Assembly: GCF_039655875.1 (NCBI RefSeq)
Contig: NZ_JBBYXK010000004.1
Coordinates: forward strand, 124,001-188,000
Length of the DNA: 64,000 nt
Direction of reading: 5' to 3'
Source of the DNA: Emcibacter sp. SYSU 3D8
Lineage (GTDB): Bacteria; Pseudomonadota; Alphaproteobacteria; SMXS01
Below the pieces are notes generated by a model that was not told where the DNA came from, did not search any database, and worked only from the letters and a program-made list of their open reading frames with translations. Below, piece after piece: positions 1 to 9,735 of this stretch (the first letter of the stretch is position 1; every line of letters starts with the position of its first letter). Position numbers and translations under genes: made by a program.

Positions 1-30
1 AAAATCGTCGAGATCGAAGGGGTCTGACAT
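1..30 (-). CDS. start of a minus-strand gene, cut by the window edge
   Basis: Read on the minus strand, an ATG at 30 opens MSDPFDLDDF and runs off the window. A GAGGA ribosome site lies a few bases upstream of the ATG (about 33-38), which supports a real start. The opening resembles the N-terminus of DUF1810-type small proteins, but ten residues are too few for a family call. It is divergent from the AsmA gene, so the 116 bases between hold both promoters. Confidence 0.5.
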   Translation of the reverse strand, partial: MSDPFDLDDF

Positions 31-146
31 GGTCCTCGGGGTTATAGCATGCCGCTTCCGCGGGTCAGTAGTTTTCCAAACGGCATGGAAACCCTACATA
101 TAGGCACAGGTGCCGGGATTCAGATGGGTAGCGGGAGCCGCGGAGC

Positions 147-1946
147 GTGCTGAAAAAGGTACTGATCGTCATTGCTGTGGTGTGGGGGGTGGTCGCCGCG
201 GGCCTGATCGTCGTGCCGCGCCTGCCTAGCGCCATCGACTATCGGAGCGCGCTGATCGCCCAGATCGAGGCGCGCACCGGCCGGCAGGCCTTCATCGACG
301 GCGACGTGACCATGCACCTGTTCCCGTCGCCCCGGATCACCGCGGACGAGGTGCGCGTCGCCAACATCGATGGCGCGCCCTCGGCGGACGTGATCCGGGT
401 GCGCCGCGCGGTGTTCAAGGTGGACCGGGGATCGCTGCTGTCGCGCAAGCTGCGGGTGACCGGCATCGAACTCAATCAGCCGAAAATCTATCTCGACGTT
501 CTCGCCGACGGCCGCCGGAGCTGGCAGTTCACACCGGTGAAGAAGCCGGGCAAGAACCGCAAGGTCCTGTTCGATGCGTTCACGGCGAAGGAAGCGACTA
601 TCCTCTACCGCAAGGGCGACGCGCAGATGATGTTCAACGGCGACCTGTCCTATGACGGCACCGGCGACCGGCCGGTGCTCGGCGCCAGCCTCGTTGCGGG
701 CAAGATCGACCTCGATCCGTTTCTCGGCCCCCGCGACAGCGGTCCCGAGAAGGCGCGGCAGGGCGGCAAGCGATGGTCCCAGGCGCCGATCGACATCAGC
801 GCCCTGCGCGGCGCCGATGGCCGGATCGACATCCGGGCCGACGAAATCCGCTACCGCCGCTATACCTTCGCCAAGCCGTCCCTGAGCGCCGTGCTGGACA
901 ATGGCCAGCTGCGGATCGACAAGGCCGGCGCCGGTCTGTTTGGCGGCGCGGCGACGGTGCAGGGTTCCGTCGACGCGCGCGATATCCCGGCGCTGAGGCT
1001 CGATGTCACGCTGCAGGACGCGTCGGTGGACCAGGCGCTCAGCGAGTGGGCCGATACGCCCTTCGCCAGCGGGAAATTTGCGATGACGGCCAATTTGTCC
1101 GCCGCGGGCGGCAGCCAGGACGCCATGGTGCGCAGCCTGTCGGGGACGGTGCTGCTCGAGGCGAACGATGGCGTGCTGCGCGGTTTTGACGCGGCGCAGC
1201 TCAACAGCGAACTGGCACTGCTCACCCGGTACAGCGACTTCATCGACCTGGCCGACACGGCGCTGGCCGGCGGGCAGACGAAATACGAGACGCTTGGCGG
1301 CACTCTGGCGATTCGCGACGGCGTTGCCAATGTGCAGAAATTCGACGCCCGGCTTGATGGCTCCAGCGCCAGGGTGACAGGCAGTGTCGATTTGCCGCGC
1401 TGGTCGGTCGATCTCGATCTTTCGCTGAAGCTGACCGGCGCGCAGCATGCGAAGACACCGCCTGTCGGCATGCGATTGCACGGGCCGCTCGATTCGCCGC
1501 AGCAGAAGAACCAGCTCACCGCCATGGGCAAGTTCGTCGGCAAGCAGTTCGTGAAGACGGTGATCCGCGACGTTCTGGGAGACGACGAGCCTCGCCACGA
1601 CGAACTCGCCCCCGGAGAACGGCGCCAGAAGACCAAGCGGGTGGTGAACCGGCTGCTCGACAAGCTGGACAAGCGCCGGGGCCGCGAACGGCCGCCCTAC
1701 AGGCTGGAGCGCAATCCGCGAGATCGCGATGCCCGGCTATATGACGCGCCCGCCTACCGCGACGATGCGCCTGAATATGACGGCCCGTCGGACGACCGGT
1801 ATGCCGGTGAGGACTTCTATCCCGACGACCCCTATCCGGATGACCGAGGCTATGATGATCCGCCCGATCGGGGCTATTCCGCCGGTCGCGGCGATGCGCC
1901 CGCGCCGCGCGACGAGCGCTACTATTATCCAGATGAACGCTACTGA
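147..1946 (+). CDS. AsmA-family inner-membrane/periplasmic protein
   Basis: This is a 599-residue protein beginning with GTG at 147 behind a GCGGAG ribosome site. Residues about 4-24 form one membrane anchor. The next 450 or so residues look like an AsmA domain: the N-terminal pattern of a short helix, IDYRSALIAQIEARTGR and a beta-rich repeat is typical. AsmA-like proteins span the periplasm and are linked to lipid transport to, or assembly of, the outer membrane. The last 90 or so residues (from about 505) are an unusual low-complexity tail rich in Asp, Tyr, Pro and Arg, probably disordered. The family call is firm; the specific role is not known. Confidence 0.85.
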   Translation: MLKKVLIVIAVVWGVVAAGLIVVPRLPSAIDYRSALIAQIEARTGRQAFIDGDVTMHLFPSPRITADEVRVANIDGAPSADVIRVRRAVFKVDRGSLLSRKLRVTGIELNQPKIYLDVLADGRRSWQFTPVKKPGKNRKVLFDAFTAKEATILYRKGDAQMMFNGDLSYDGTGDRPVLGASLVAGKIDLDPFLGPRDSGPEKARQGGKRWSQAPIDISALRGADGRIDIRADEIRYRRYTFAKPSLSAVLDNGQLRIDKAGAGLFGGAATVQGSVDARDIPALRLDVTLQDASVDQALSEWADTPFASGKFAMTANLSAAGGSQDAMVRSLSGTVLLEANDGVLRGFDAAQLNSELALLTRYSDFIDLADTALAGGQTKYETLGGTLAIRDGVANVQKFDARLDGSSARVTGSVDLPRWSVDLDLSLKLTGAQHAKTPPVGMRLHGPLDSPQQKNQLTAMGKFVGKQFVKTVIRDVLGDDEPRHDELAPGERRQKTKRVVNRLLDKLDKRRGRERPPYRLERNPRDRDARLYDAPAYRDDAPEYDGPSDDRYAGEDFYPDDPYPDDRGYDDPPDRGYSAGRGDAPAPRDERYYYPDERY

Positions 1947-1980
1947 CGGTCGACGGCCGCGGCGGGCCGCCGGGGCGGGT

Positions 1981-2201
1981 TCACGCTGCCCGGGCGACCT
2001 GCGAGCGAAGCCGCTCGACCAGCCAGGTCCGGATTGCGCTCGACAGGTTGGCTGCGCGTCCCTCGTCGATCGACGTCACGAGGCCGCCGATGCTCTTCCC
2101 TTCCGCTTCGGCCGCCTCGGTCAGAAGCGTCCAGAAGACGGGCTCCAGCGACACGCTGGTCCGATGCCCCGCGATGGTGATGGAACGTTTGACTGGTCCG
2201 C

Positions 2202-2205
<4 letters not shown>
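1981..2205 (-). CDS. ribbon-helix-helix domain protein
   Basis: A 74-residue protein with the pattern of the alphaproteobacterial RHH_4 family: a basic beta strand ([20 protein letters not shown]) followed by two helices, the second ending in [10 protein letters not shown]. Such proteins are small dimeric DNA binders of mostly unknown target. Its ATG overlaps the fumC stop by 4 bases (2202-2205), so it is translationally coupled and is the last gene of the fumarase block. Regulation of the block is a guess from position only. Confidence 0.8.
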
Positions 2206-3602
<1,397 letters not shown>

Positions 3603-3635
3603 CGTCTCTCCTTCTGCGCAGAGAGATGCCGCGCG

Positions 3636-5246
3636 TCAGATATTAGCGAAAAAATCGTTACCCTTGTTGTCAACGACGATGAACGCCGGGAAGTTCTCCA
3701 CGTCGATCTTCCATACAGCCTCCATGCCGAAGTCCTCGAAGTCCAGCACCTCGACCTTGCGGATGTTGTTCTGCGCCAGGATGGCCGCGGGGCCGCCGAT
3801 CGAGCCCAGGTAAAATCCGCCGTGCTGGGCGCAACTGGAGGTTACCTGTTTGCTGCGGTTGCCCTTGGCCAGCATGACCATGCTGCCGCCCAGCGCCTGG
3901 AAGGTCTGGACATAGCTGTCCATGCGGCCAGCCGTGGTCGGCCCGAACGAGCCGCTGGCATAGCCATCGGGTGTCTTGGCCGGACCGGCGTAGTAGACGA
4001 TGTGATCCTTCATGTATTGCGGCATGGGCTCGCCGGCCTCGATCTTCTTCAGGATCGCGGCGTGGGCCAGGTCGCGGGCGACCACGATGGAGCCGGTCAG
4101 CGACAGGCGGGTCTTGACCGGAAACCGGTTGAGGGTCCGCAGGATTTCTTCCATGGGCTGGTTGAGATCGACCTGCACCACATCGCTGTGCAGATCGGTC
4201 TCGCCGGGCTCGGGCAGATAATGGGCGGGCTCGGTCTCGAGCTGCTCCAGATAGATGCCGCCGTCGGTGATCTTGCCCTTGGCCTGCCGGTCGGCCGAGC
4301 AGGAGACGCCGATGCCGATCGGCACGGAGGCGCCGTGGCGGGGCAGGCGGATCACGCGGACATCGTGGCAGAAATACTTGCCGCCGAACTGGGCGCCGAT
4401 GCCGGTCTTGGCGGTCAGCGCGTGGATCTTGGCTTCCATCTCGATGTCGCGGAACGCGTGGCCGGACGGGCCGCCCTCGGTTGGCAGATTGTCCAGGTCG
4501 CGGGCCGACGCCAGCTTCACCGTCTTCAGCGTCATTTCCGCCGACAGGCCGCCGATGACCACGGCAAGGTGATAGGGCGGGCAGGCGGACGTGCCCAGCG
4601 TCCGGATCTTCTCGTCGATGAACGGCAGCAGCTTGTCCTCGCGCAGCAAGGTGGGCGTGCCCTGGTAGAGGAAGGTCTTGTTGGCCGAGCCGCCGCCCTT
4701 GGCCATGAACAGGAACTTGTAGGCGTCGCCTGGCGTGGCATAGATGTCGATCTGCGCCGGCAGGTTGTTCTTGGTGTTGACCTCCTCGAACATCTTCAGC
4801 GGCGCCATCTGCGAATAGCGCAGATTGGTGTTGGTGTAGGTGTCGAGCACGCCGCGCGACAGCGCTGCCTCGTCGTTCTCGCTGGTCCAGACATACTGGC
4901 CCTTCTTGCCGACGACGATGGCGGTGCCGGTGTCCTGGCAGCTCGGCAATACCATGCCGGCGGCCACATTGGCGTTCTTCAGCAGCTCCAGCGCCACGAA
5001 CCGGTCGTTGTCCGATGCCTCCGGGTCGTCGAGGATCATCCGCAGCTGGGCCAGGTGGCCCGGACGCAGCAGGTGGGCGATGTCGCGCATGGCATCGCGC
5101 GCCAGCAGGGCCAGGCCGTCGCCGTCCACGGTCAGGACCGATTGCCCCCCGACCTTCTCACGTCCCACGAAATCGGTGGTCAGTCTCTTGTAGGGCGTGG
5201 TGTCTTCGCCCAGCGGAAACATGTCCTGGAATTGGAAAGCGTTCAT
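3636..5246 (-). CDS. fumA: class I (4Fe-4S) fumarate hydratase
   Basis: A 536-residue iron-sulfur fumarase. The three cluster cysteines are visible at Cys103 (PSCQDTGTA), Cys222 (TSACPPYH) and Cys316 (GVSCSADR), each two residues before the E. coli FumA positions 105, 224 and 318. Class I fumarases catalyse the same reaction as FumC, but their exposed 4Fe-4S cluster is lost under oxidative stress or iron limitation. The gene is 127 bases downstream of sspB and 33 bases upstream of fumC. The two fumarases in tandem suggest a redundancy pair tuned to oxygen or iron status. The symbol follows the E. coli homologue. Confidence 0.95.
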   Translation of the reverse strand: MNAFQFQDMFPLGEDTTPYKRLTTDFVGREKVGGQSVLTVDGDGLALLARDAMRDIAHLLRPGHLAQLRMILDDPEASDNDRFVALELLKNANVAAGMVLPSCQDTGTAIVVGKKGQYVWTSENDEAALSRGVLDTYTNTNLRYSQMAPLKMFEEVNTKNNLPAQIDIYATPGDAYKFLFMAKGGGSANKTFLYQGTPTLLREDKLLPFIDEKIRTLGTSACPPYHLAVVIGGLSAEMTLKTVKLASARDLDNLPTEGGPSGHAFRDIEMEAKIHALTAKTGIGAQFGGKYFCHDVRVIRLPRHGASVPIGIGVSCSADRQAKGKITDGGIYLEQLETEPAHYLPEPGETDLHSDVVQVDLNQPMEEILRTLNRFPVKTRLSLTGSIVVARDLAHAAILKKIEAGEPMPQYMKDHIVYYAGPAKTPDGYASGSFGPTTAGRMDSYVQTFQALGGSMVMLAKGNRSKQVTSSCAQHGGFYLGSIGGPAAILAQNNIRKVEVLDFEDFGMEAVWKIDVENFPAFIVVDNKGNDFFANI

Positions 5247-5373
5247 CGGCGTTCTCGGCTCGCATTTCTGGTGGCGATGCGCCGGCGATCTGGTCCACGG
5301 GGGACGGTCTCACGACCGGCGCTGCTCCATCCGGCTGTCAAGGATACCGCCGACTCGGGAGGCAGCGGGCGGA

Positions 5374-5874
5374 TTATTGTTTGCGGAAGATATCGAGGGC
5401 AATCACGTTGTTGCCGCTGTCGGTGCCGGACTCGACCGCTGGATCGCCGTCGTCGGCACTGTCGCTCTCGACGGTGCCGGCCGCCGGTTTGCCGGGATTG
5501 ACCTCCCGGAACTGCAGGGCGAACTGCACGCTGGGGTCGAGGAAGCCGACGAGCGCGTCGAACGGGATTACCAGCTTCTCCATCTTGCCGTTGAAGCTCA
5601 GGCTGACCATGAACCGATCGTGCTCGACCGACAGATCCCAGAACTGGTTCTGCAGTACGATGGTCATGTCCTTCGGATGCTGCGCCCGCAGATGGCTGGG
5701 CATGGCCACACCAGGATGGGTGGTGCTGAACGCCAGGTAGAAATGGTGGTCGCCGACCAATCCATGTTCGACCGTTTCAGACAGCAGGTCGCGCACGACG
5801 CCAATCAGCGCCGAACGGATCAATGCGTCATAATCGATGGCGCCGCCATCGGAGGTTTTTTGCCCGGAAGTCAT
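5374..5874 (-). CDS. sspB: ClpXP protease adaptor SspB, alphaproteobacterial type
   Basis: A 166-residue protein with the pattern of alphaproteobacterial SspB: a dimerising N-terminal helix (YDALIRSALIGVVRDLLS), the peptide-binding beta domain with GDHHFYLAF, HPKDMTIVLQNQFWDL and IPFDALVGFLDPSVQFALQF, then an acidic linker from about 125 and a short hydrophobic C-terminal tail (NVIALDIFRKQ), the ClpX-docking segment. SspB delivers ssrA-tagged proteins to ClpXP. The tmRNA gene that makes the tag lies only about 2.2 kb away. It is first in the strand block leading into fumA, and is divergent from the arsR gene. Confidence 0.93.
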   Translation of the reverse strand: MTSGQKTSDGGAIDYDALIRSALIGVVRDLLSETVEHGLVGDHHFYLAFSTTHPGVAMPSHLRAQHPKDMTIVLQNQFWDLSVEHDRFMVSLSFNGKMEKLVIPFDALVGFLDPSVQFALQFREVNPGKPAAGTVESDSADDGDPAVESGTDSGNNVIALDIFRKQ

Positions 5875-5953
5875 GTCCTAAAGACTAAGGCCGCGCCGTC
5901 AGGAGTCAATCGCGCGCCGATGCGGGATCATCAAATATGCGACCGGCGACGCA

Positions 5954-6000
5954 TTGACTTCCCCGACGGACAGAGCAATATATGAACAGGTATTCAATTG
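5954..6000 (+). promoter_or_regulatory. promoter with SmtB/ArsR-type operator
   Basis: A TTGACT box at 5954-5959 is followed after 17 bases by AATATA at 5977-5982. An imperfect inverted repeat, ATGAACAGGTATTCAA (5982-5997), overlaps the -10 box. The TGAA-N6-TTCA core matches the operators bound by metal-sensing SmtB/CzrA-type repressors. Placement directly before the arsR gene implies metal-relieved autorepression of the repressor-exporter pair. Pattern reading only. Confidence 0.6.
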
Positions 6001-6012
6001 TATAGGTTTCCC

Positions 6013-6327
6013 GTGTCCGACGACCTGATTCCCCAAGTGGCCGATACCTTCAAGCTGATGGGCGACCCGTCACGCCTCGCGATCCTGATGCTGTGCCTGG
6101 ACGGGCCGGTGCCGGTGGGCGAGATCGCTTTGAAGCTGACCCTGTCGCCGTCGCTGGTGAGCCATCACCTGCGGCTGCTGCGCGCGGCGCGGCTGGTGCG
6201 CTCCGAACGCCGCGGCAAGCAGGTGTTCTACGAGGCCGAGGATCATCACATCCGCTGCATCGTCGCCGACATGATGGAACATGCGGCCGAGGAAGCCGGC
6301 CTCGACACCGGCAGGAGCGCGGCATGA
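6013..6327 (+). CDS. ArsR/SmtB-family metal-responsive repressor
   Basis: A winged-helix protein of about 104 residues. The ArsR core is clear: ADTFKLMGDPSRLAILMLCL, then the recognition helix LTLSPSLVSHHLRLLRAARLV and the wing RRGKQVFYEAEDHHI. The acidic and His-rich C-terminal helix (DHHIRCIVADMMEHAAEEAG) fits an alpha-5 zinc-type site rather than the arsenite CVC site, which is absent. An in-frame TTG lies at 5998, but it falls inside the operator next to the likely transcript start, so GTG at 6013 is preferred. Its stop overlaps the exporter ATG by 4 bases, so repressor and transporter form one unit. Confidence 0.88.
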   Translation: MSDDLIPQVADTFKLMGDPSRLAILMLCLDGPVPVGEIALKLTLSPSLVSHHLRLLRAARLVRSERRGKQVFYEAEDHHIRCIVADMMEHAAEEAGLDTGRSAA

Positions 6328-6974
6328 GCGCCTGCTGCGGAGGCGGCCACGACAGCGGTCACGGCCACGACCACGATCTGGACGACGTCTATCGCAAGGT
6401 GCTTTGGGTCGTGTTCGGGGTCAACGCGGCGATGTTCTGTGTCGAGGCCGTGGCCGGCGCCATCGCAGGATCGGTATCGCTGCAGGCCGACGCGCTGGAT
6501 TTCCTGGGCGATGCGGCCAATTACCTCATCGCCCTGTTTGTGCTGGGCAAGGCCGTCACCTGGCGCGCCGGCGCGGCCCTGTTGAAGGGCGCCGCCATGG
6601 CGGTGTTCGGAGTCTATGTGCTGGGATATTCCGCCTATATGGCGATGGCGGGCGGCGTGCCCGAGGCGCCGGTGATGGGCATCGTCGGCACCATGGCGCT
6701 GGCCGCCAATCTGGGCTCGGCTGTGCTGCTCTATCGGCACCGGACAGGCGATGCCAATCGCCAGTCCGTCTGGCTGTGCAGCCGGAACGATGCCATCGCC
6801 AACGTGGCGGTGATCGGCGCGGCCGGCCTGGTATATCTGACGCACAGCAACTGGCCGGATCTGGCCGTCGGTTTCCTGATGGCGGCTCTCAGCCTGCACA
6901 GCGCGTGGCTGGTCGTCCGGCAGGCCACCGGCGAGTTGCGCCGGAACCGGCTGCGGGCGCACCCGGCGGAGTAA
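6324..6974 (+). CDS. short cation diffusion facilitator-like exporter
   Basis: A 216-residue membrane protein with a metal-binding-looking N-terminus (CCGGGHDSGHGHDHD) and six predicted membrane helices. The transport-site motifs are recognisable: DALDFLGD in helix 2 and RNDAIAN in helix 5, though helix 5 has Asn where many family members have His or Asp. It ends soon after helix 6 and lacks the usual cytoplasmic dimerisation domain of about 80-90 residues; canonical CDF proteins run near 300 residues. It overlaps the arsR gene by ATGA. The inferred role is efflux of zinc or a similar divalent metal. Confidence 0.85.
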   Translation: MSACCGGGHDSGHGHDHDLDDVYRKVLWVVFGVNAAMFCVEAVAGAIAGSVSLQADALDFLGDAANYLIALFVLGKAVTWRAGAALLKGAAMAVFGVYVLGYSAYMAMAGGVPEAPVMGIVGTMALAANLGSAVLLYRHRTGDANRQSVWLCSRNDAIANVAVIGAAGLVYLTHSNWPDLAVGFLMAALSLHSAWLVVRQATGELRRNRLRAHPAE

Positions 6975-7034
6975 TGGGTGGATGCATGACCGCTCTAGAG
7001 AGCGCGGTCAGGAAGGTTCTGCGAGGGTGGGGAT

Positions 7035-7526
7035 ATGAGCAGGGCAATTCTGGTGCTGGCGGCGTTGCTGATCGGCTCGGTGGGTTGCAACGTGTATCTG
7101 TTCGTCGCGATGGCGAGCGGTGTCAGTTTCGGTGCCGGGATCGCGGCCGAAAACCATACAATTCAGAATGTCACCAGCCTGATTTCCATGGTCGGCACGA
7201 TCGTCGGCGCCATTGGATTGCTGATTGGCGTCGATCAGCTGCGGCAGGCCAAGAATCAGTCGCGCGCCCAGGCGATCTACACCGCGTTGAAGGATGCGCG
7301 TGAACTGCAGGCGTCCGTGTCTGAGGGCGAGAGGTTCAATCTGTATTACGCGCTGTTCGAGCAAAAACGGCTCGACGTCTTCACCGACGAAATGTGGGCG
7401 CCCGTCAGGCTGGATATCGAGAGCGCGCTGACCCAGTCTGCAGCACAAGCATATTGGCAAGGCCACAAGGCCAACTATCCCAGGGAATTCCGGGATGAAC
7501 TGGCAACCATTCCAGGAGGGAAGTGA
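7035..7526 (+). CDS. unknown two-helix membrane protein
   Basis: A 163-residue protein, not assigned to a named family with confidence. Residues about 4-27 and 48-66 form two membrane helices. The rest is a soluble helical domain beginning DQLRQAKNQSRAQAIYTALKDARELQ, an arrangement seen in DUF4760/DUF6082-like proteins. The start is ATG at 7035, behind the purine-rich GAGGGTGGGG. Its stop overlaps the next ATG (TGATG), so the pair is translationally coupled. No catalytic motif is seen. Confidence 0.7.
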   Translation: MSRAILVLAALLIGSVGCNVYLFVAMASGVSFGAGIAAENHTIQNVTSLISMVGTIVGAIGLLIGVDQLRQAKNQSRAQAIYTALKDARELQASVSEGERFNLYYALFEQKRLDVFTDEMWAPVRLDIESALTQSAAQAYWQGHKANYPREFRDELATIPGGK

Positions 7527-8038
7527 TGCCGTACTTCTCCAATAAAACCAACGACCCGGCGGTTGACGGATACGCCCGGACCGGCGGTCAATTGTTCGCA
7601 CAGACGCTGGAGACGCTCTACGGCCTGGTGGCCGAGCTCGAGGTCGATGTCGTTCAGAATGTACCTGGCAGGCTGGGACGTATGGGGGAATTGCTCGGCG
7701 AGAGCATCAGGGCGTATCAGGCGGCGGCGGATGTCGCGTCGCCCGAGCCCACCGATCTGACCGATACGCCGGCCTTTGGCGAGCCGGAGCTTGTGCCGCT
7801 GGTCGATGCCGCCGAACGTCTAGGCATGTCCGTGAGGGCTTTCAGCGACCGCGACATCTATATCGCTACCGTCGAGTTCCTCATGCCCATACGTGACCTG
7901 GTCGACGAGGCGCGAGAGAGCCGCAATGTGGATTTCCTTGCCATCCGGGAAATCATCCGCGCCGCGACCCGGGCGCAGGAGGTTTCTCTCGCCGCGACCG
8001 GCGTGATGACCGGCCTGTACCGGGGCGACTACGCATGA
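7526..8038 (+). CDS. unknown soluble protein
   Basis: A 170-residue, mostly helical acidic protein without recognisable motifs, signal peptide or membrane helix. ATG at 7526 is preferred over an in-frame GTG at 7523 because AGGAGGGA lies about 6 bases before it. It overlaps the stop of the membrane-protein gene before it. The gene ends just before the 3' boundary of the convergent tmRNA gene. ssrA genes are common integration sites, so the pair could be acquired cargo, but no integrase or attachment repeat is seen. Confidence 0.65.
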   Translation: MPYFSNKTNDPAVDGYARTGGQLFAQTLETLYGLVAELEVDVVQNVPGRLGRMGELLGESIRAYQAAADVASPEPTDLTDTPAFGEPELVPLVDAAERLGMSVRAFSDRDIYIATVEFLMPIRDLVDEARESRNVDFLAIREIIRAATRAQEVSLAATGVMTGLYRGDYA

Positions 8039-8049
8039 AGATGATGTGA

Positions 8050-8340
8050 GTGACGGGGCTTCTGTTGCCCGGTGCCCCGCCGAACCGCGCTTAAGCATGC
8101 TTATTAGGCAGCTACTGCGAATGCCTCATTATCGTTGGCATTTCTGAGATTGGCCCGATAACGGCGGGTACCATACCGAGCAAAAAACTTGTCTTTACCA
8201 CGCGCGTCGATCCTGTTTCGCCCCCATGAACCCAGCCCCGAAGGGAGGAGTGATGGTGGAGGCGCCGGGTACCGCCCCCGGGTCCGCAACGATTATTCCA
8301 CAAGCCGTTTATCGCCATAGTCGGGTTGCCCCGACAGGAC
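8050..8340 (-). ncRNA. ssrA: two-piece (circularly permuted) tmRNA
   Basis: Read on the minus strand, the acceptor piece comes first. It holds a T-arm (CCGGG, loop GGCGGTA, CCCGG), the acceptor strand CGCCTCC and ACCA, ending at 8254. A 28-base spacer (8253-8226) is presumably removed. The coding piece begins at 8225 with GGGGGCGAAACAGGATCGACG. GGGGGCG pairs with CGCCTCC and leaves a G3-U wobble, the alanine identity element. The tag frame (8139-8107, then two stops) reads ANDNEAFAVAA, a typical alphaproteobacterial degradation tag. The outer ends (about 8340 and 8050) are estimates. With SmpB, tmRNA rescues stalled ribosomes; tagged products go to ClpXP with SspB, encoded nearby. Confidence 0.94.
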
Positions 8341-8341
8341 T

Positions 8342-8370
8342 TATATAGGCGCATGCATCGGGATTTTAAA
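8342..8370 (-). promoter_or_regulatory. likely ssrA promoter
   Basis: On the minus strand, TTTAAA (8370-8365) and TATATA (8347-8342) are 17 bases apart and would start transcription about 8335, at the beginning of the acceptor piece. The -35 box is weak, so this is tentative. Confidence 0.45.
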
Positions 8371-8446
8371 GGACAACACGCATCCTGCCGGGACTGAAGA
8401 ATCCGAATCGGATATACTCTCCAGCGACAGTGTGCGGGAGCGGCAG

Positions 8447-9241
8447 GTGAAACAATATCTTGATCTGATGCGCCATGTCCGCGACCACGGCGTGGTCAAG
8501 ACCGATCGTACGGGGACCGGCACGAAGAGCGTGTTCGGGCACCAGATGCGCTTCGACCTGGCCGAGGGCTTTCCGCTCACCACCACCAAGAAGCTGCACC
8601 TCAAATCGATCGTGCACGAGCTGCTGTGGTTCCTGTCGGGCGATACCAACATCCGCTACCTGAAGGCGAACGGCGTCAGTATCTGGGACGACTGGGCCGA
8701 CGAGAACGGCGACCTGGGACCGGTCTACGGCCACCAGTGGCGCAGCTGGCCCAGGCCGGACGGCCGGCACGTCGACCAGATCGCCAATGTGATCGAGCAG
8801 ATCAAATTGAAGCCCGACAGCCGCCGTCACATCGTCAGCGCCTGGAACGTGGCCGATGTGGACGACATGGCGCTGCCGCCCTGCCACTGCCTGTTCCAGT
8901 TCTATGTGGCCGGCGGCAAGCTGTCGTGCCAGCTGTACCAGCGCAGCGCCGACATCTTCCTGGGCGTGCCGTTCAACATCGCCTCCTATGCGCTGCTGAC
9001 CGAGATGATGGCGCAGGTGTGCCGGCTGCAGCCGGGCGAGTTCATCCACACCTTCGGCGACGCGCATCTCTACCTGAACCATCTTGAGCAGGCCGACAGG
9101 CAGCTCAGGCGCGAGCAACTGCCGCTGCCGACGCTGAAGCTGAACCCGGCGGTCACCGACCTGTTCGCCTTTACCTATGACGACATCCTCATCGAGAATT
9201 ACCAGGCCCAGGGGCACATCGCCGCGCCGGTCGCCGTATGA
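8447..9241 (+). CDS. thyA: thymidylate synthase
   Basis: A 264-residue protein, the same length as E. coli ThyA. It makes dTMP from dUMP using methylene-tetrahydrofolate. The nucleophile is Cys146 in [10 protein letters not shown], the same number as in E. coli, and the dUMP-binding [17 protein letters not shown] follows. GTG at 8447 (giving MKQYLDLM) is chosen over an upstream in-frame GTG at 8432 because GGAG lies 6 bases before it and the family start matches. The stop overlaps the folA ATG by 4 bases, coupling thyA to regeneration of its folate cofactor. Confidence 0.97.
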   Translation: MKQYLDLMRHVRDHGVVKTDRTGTGTKSVFGHQMRFDLAEGFPLTTTKKLHLKSIVHELLWFLSGDTNIRYLKANGVSIWDDWADENGDLGPVYGHQWRSWPRPDGRHVDQIANVIEQIKLKPDSRRHIVSAWNVADVDDMALPPCHCLFQFYVAGGKLSCQLYQRSADIFLGVPFNIASYALLTEMMAQVCRLQPGEFIHTFGDAHLYLNHLEQADRQLRREQLPLPTLKLNPAVTDLFAFTYDDILIENYQAQGHIAAPVAV

Positions 9242-9735
9242 CGGTCTCGCTGGTGGTCGCCATGGCCAGGAACCGGGTCATCGGCAAGGCGGGAGGCATG
9301 CCGTGGCGGCTGCCGGGCGAGCAGAAATATTTCAAGGCCGTCACCATGGGCAAACCGATGATCATGGGCCGCAAGACCTACGAATCCATCGGCCGACCGC
9401 TGCCGGGCCGCGCCAACATCATCGTGACCCGAACCGGCGAGGTGAACGGCGAAGGCATTACCGTGACCCACGATTTCCACGAGGCGCTGACGCTGGCCCG
9501 CGCCATCGCCGCCGGCAACGAGACCGACGAGATCATGGTGATCGGCGGCGGCAACATCTACGAACAGGCGCTGCCGCTGGCCGACCGTGTCTACCTCACC
9601 GAAATCCACGCCGACTTCGACGGCGACACGTTCTTTCCGGTGCTGAACGACCACTGGCGGGAGGTATCGCGCACGCCGGGAACGCCGCCCGAAGGCGGGC
9701 CCGCCTATGATTTCGTGGTGCTGGAGCGGCGCTAG
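9238..9735 (+). CDS. folA: dihydrofolate reductase
   Basis: A 165-residue enzyme that reduces dihydrofolate with NADPH, regenerating the cofactor consumed by ThyA. Visible features are the N-terminal [20 protein letters not shown], the folate site LPGEQKYFK with Glu28 where E. coli has Asp27, the NADPH site [16 protein letters not shown], and [10 protein letters not shown]. It overlaps thyA by ATGA. It ends at 9735, directly against the convergent mrp stop at 9736, leaving no intergenic base. Confidence 0.96.
   Translation: MTVSLVVAMARNRVIGKAGGMPWRLPGEQKYFKAVTMGKPMIMGRKTYESIGRPLPGRANIIVTRTGEVNGEGITVTHDFHEALTLARAIAAGNETDEIMVIGGGNIYEQALPLADRVYLTEIHADFDGDTFFPVLNDHWREVSRTPGTPPEGGPAYDFVVLERR

Noticed and set aside
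6985-7008. terminator after the cation exporter
   Set aside because: CGCTCT and AGAGCG form a short stem with a two-base loop, too tight and without a T-run.
8104-8289. 60-residue minus-strand protein gene
   Set aside because: Its C-terminus is the tmRNA tag; the sequence is the ssrA coding piece, spacer and part of the acceptor piece.
8038-8447. prophage or island attachment site at ssrA
   Set aside because: No integrase gene and no duplicated ssrA 3' segment were seen in the window.
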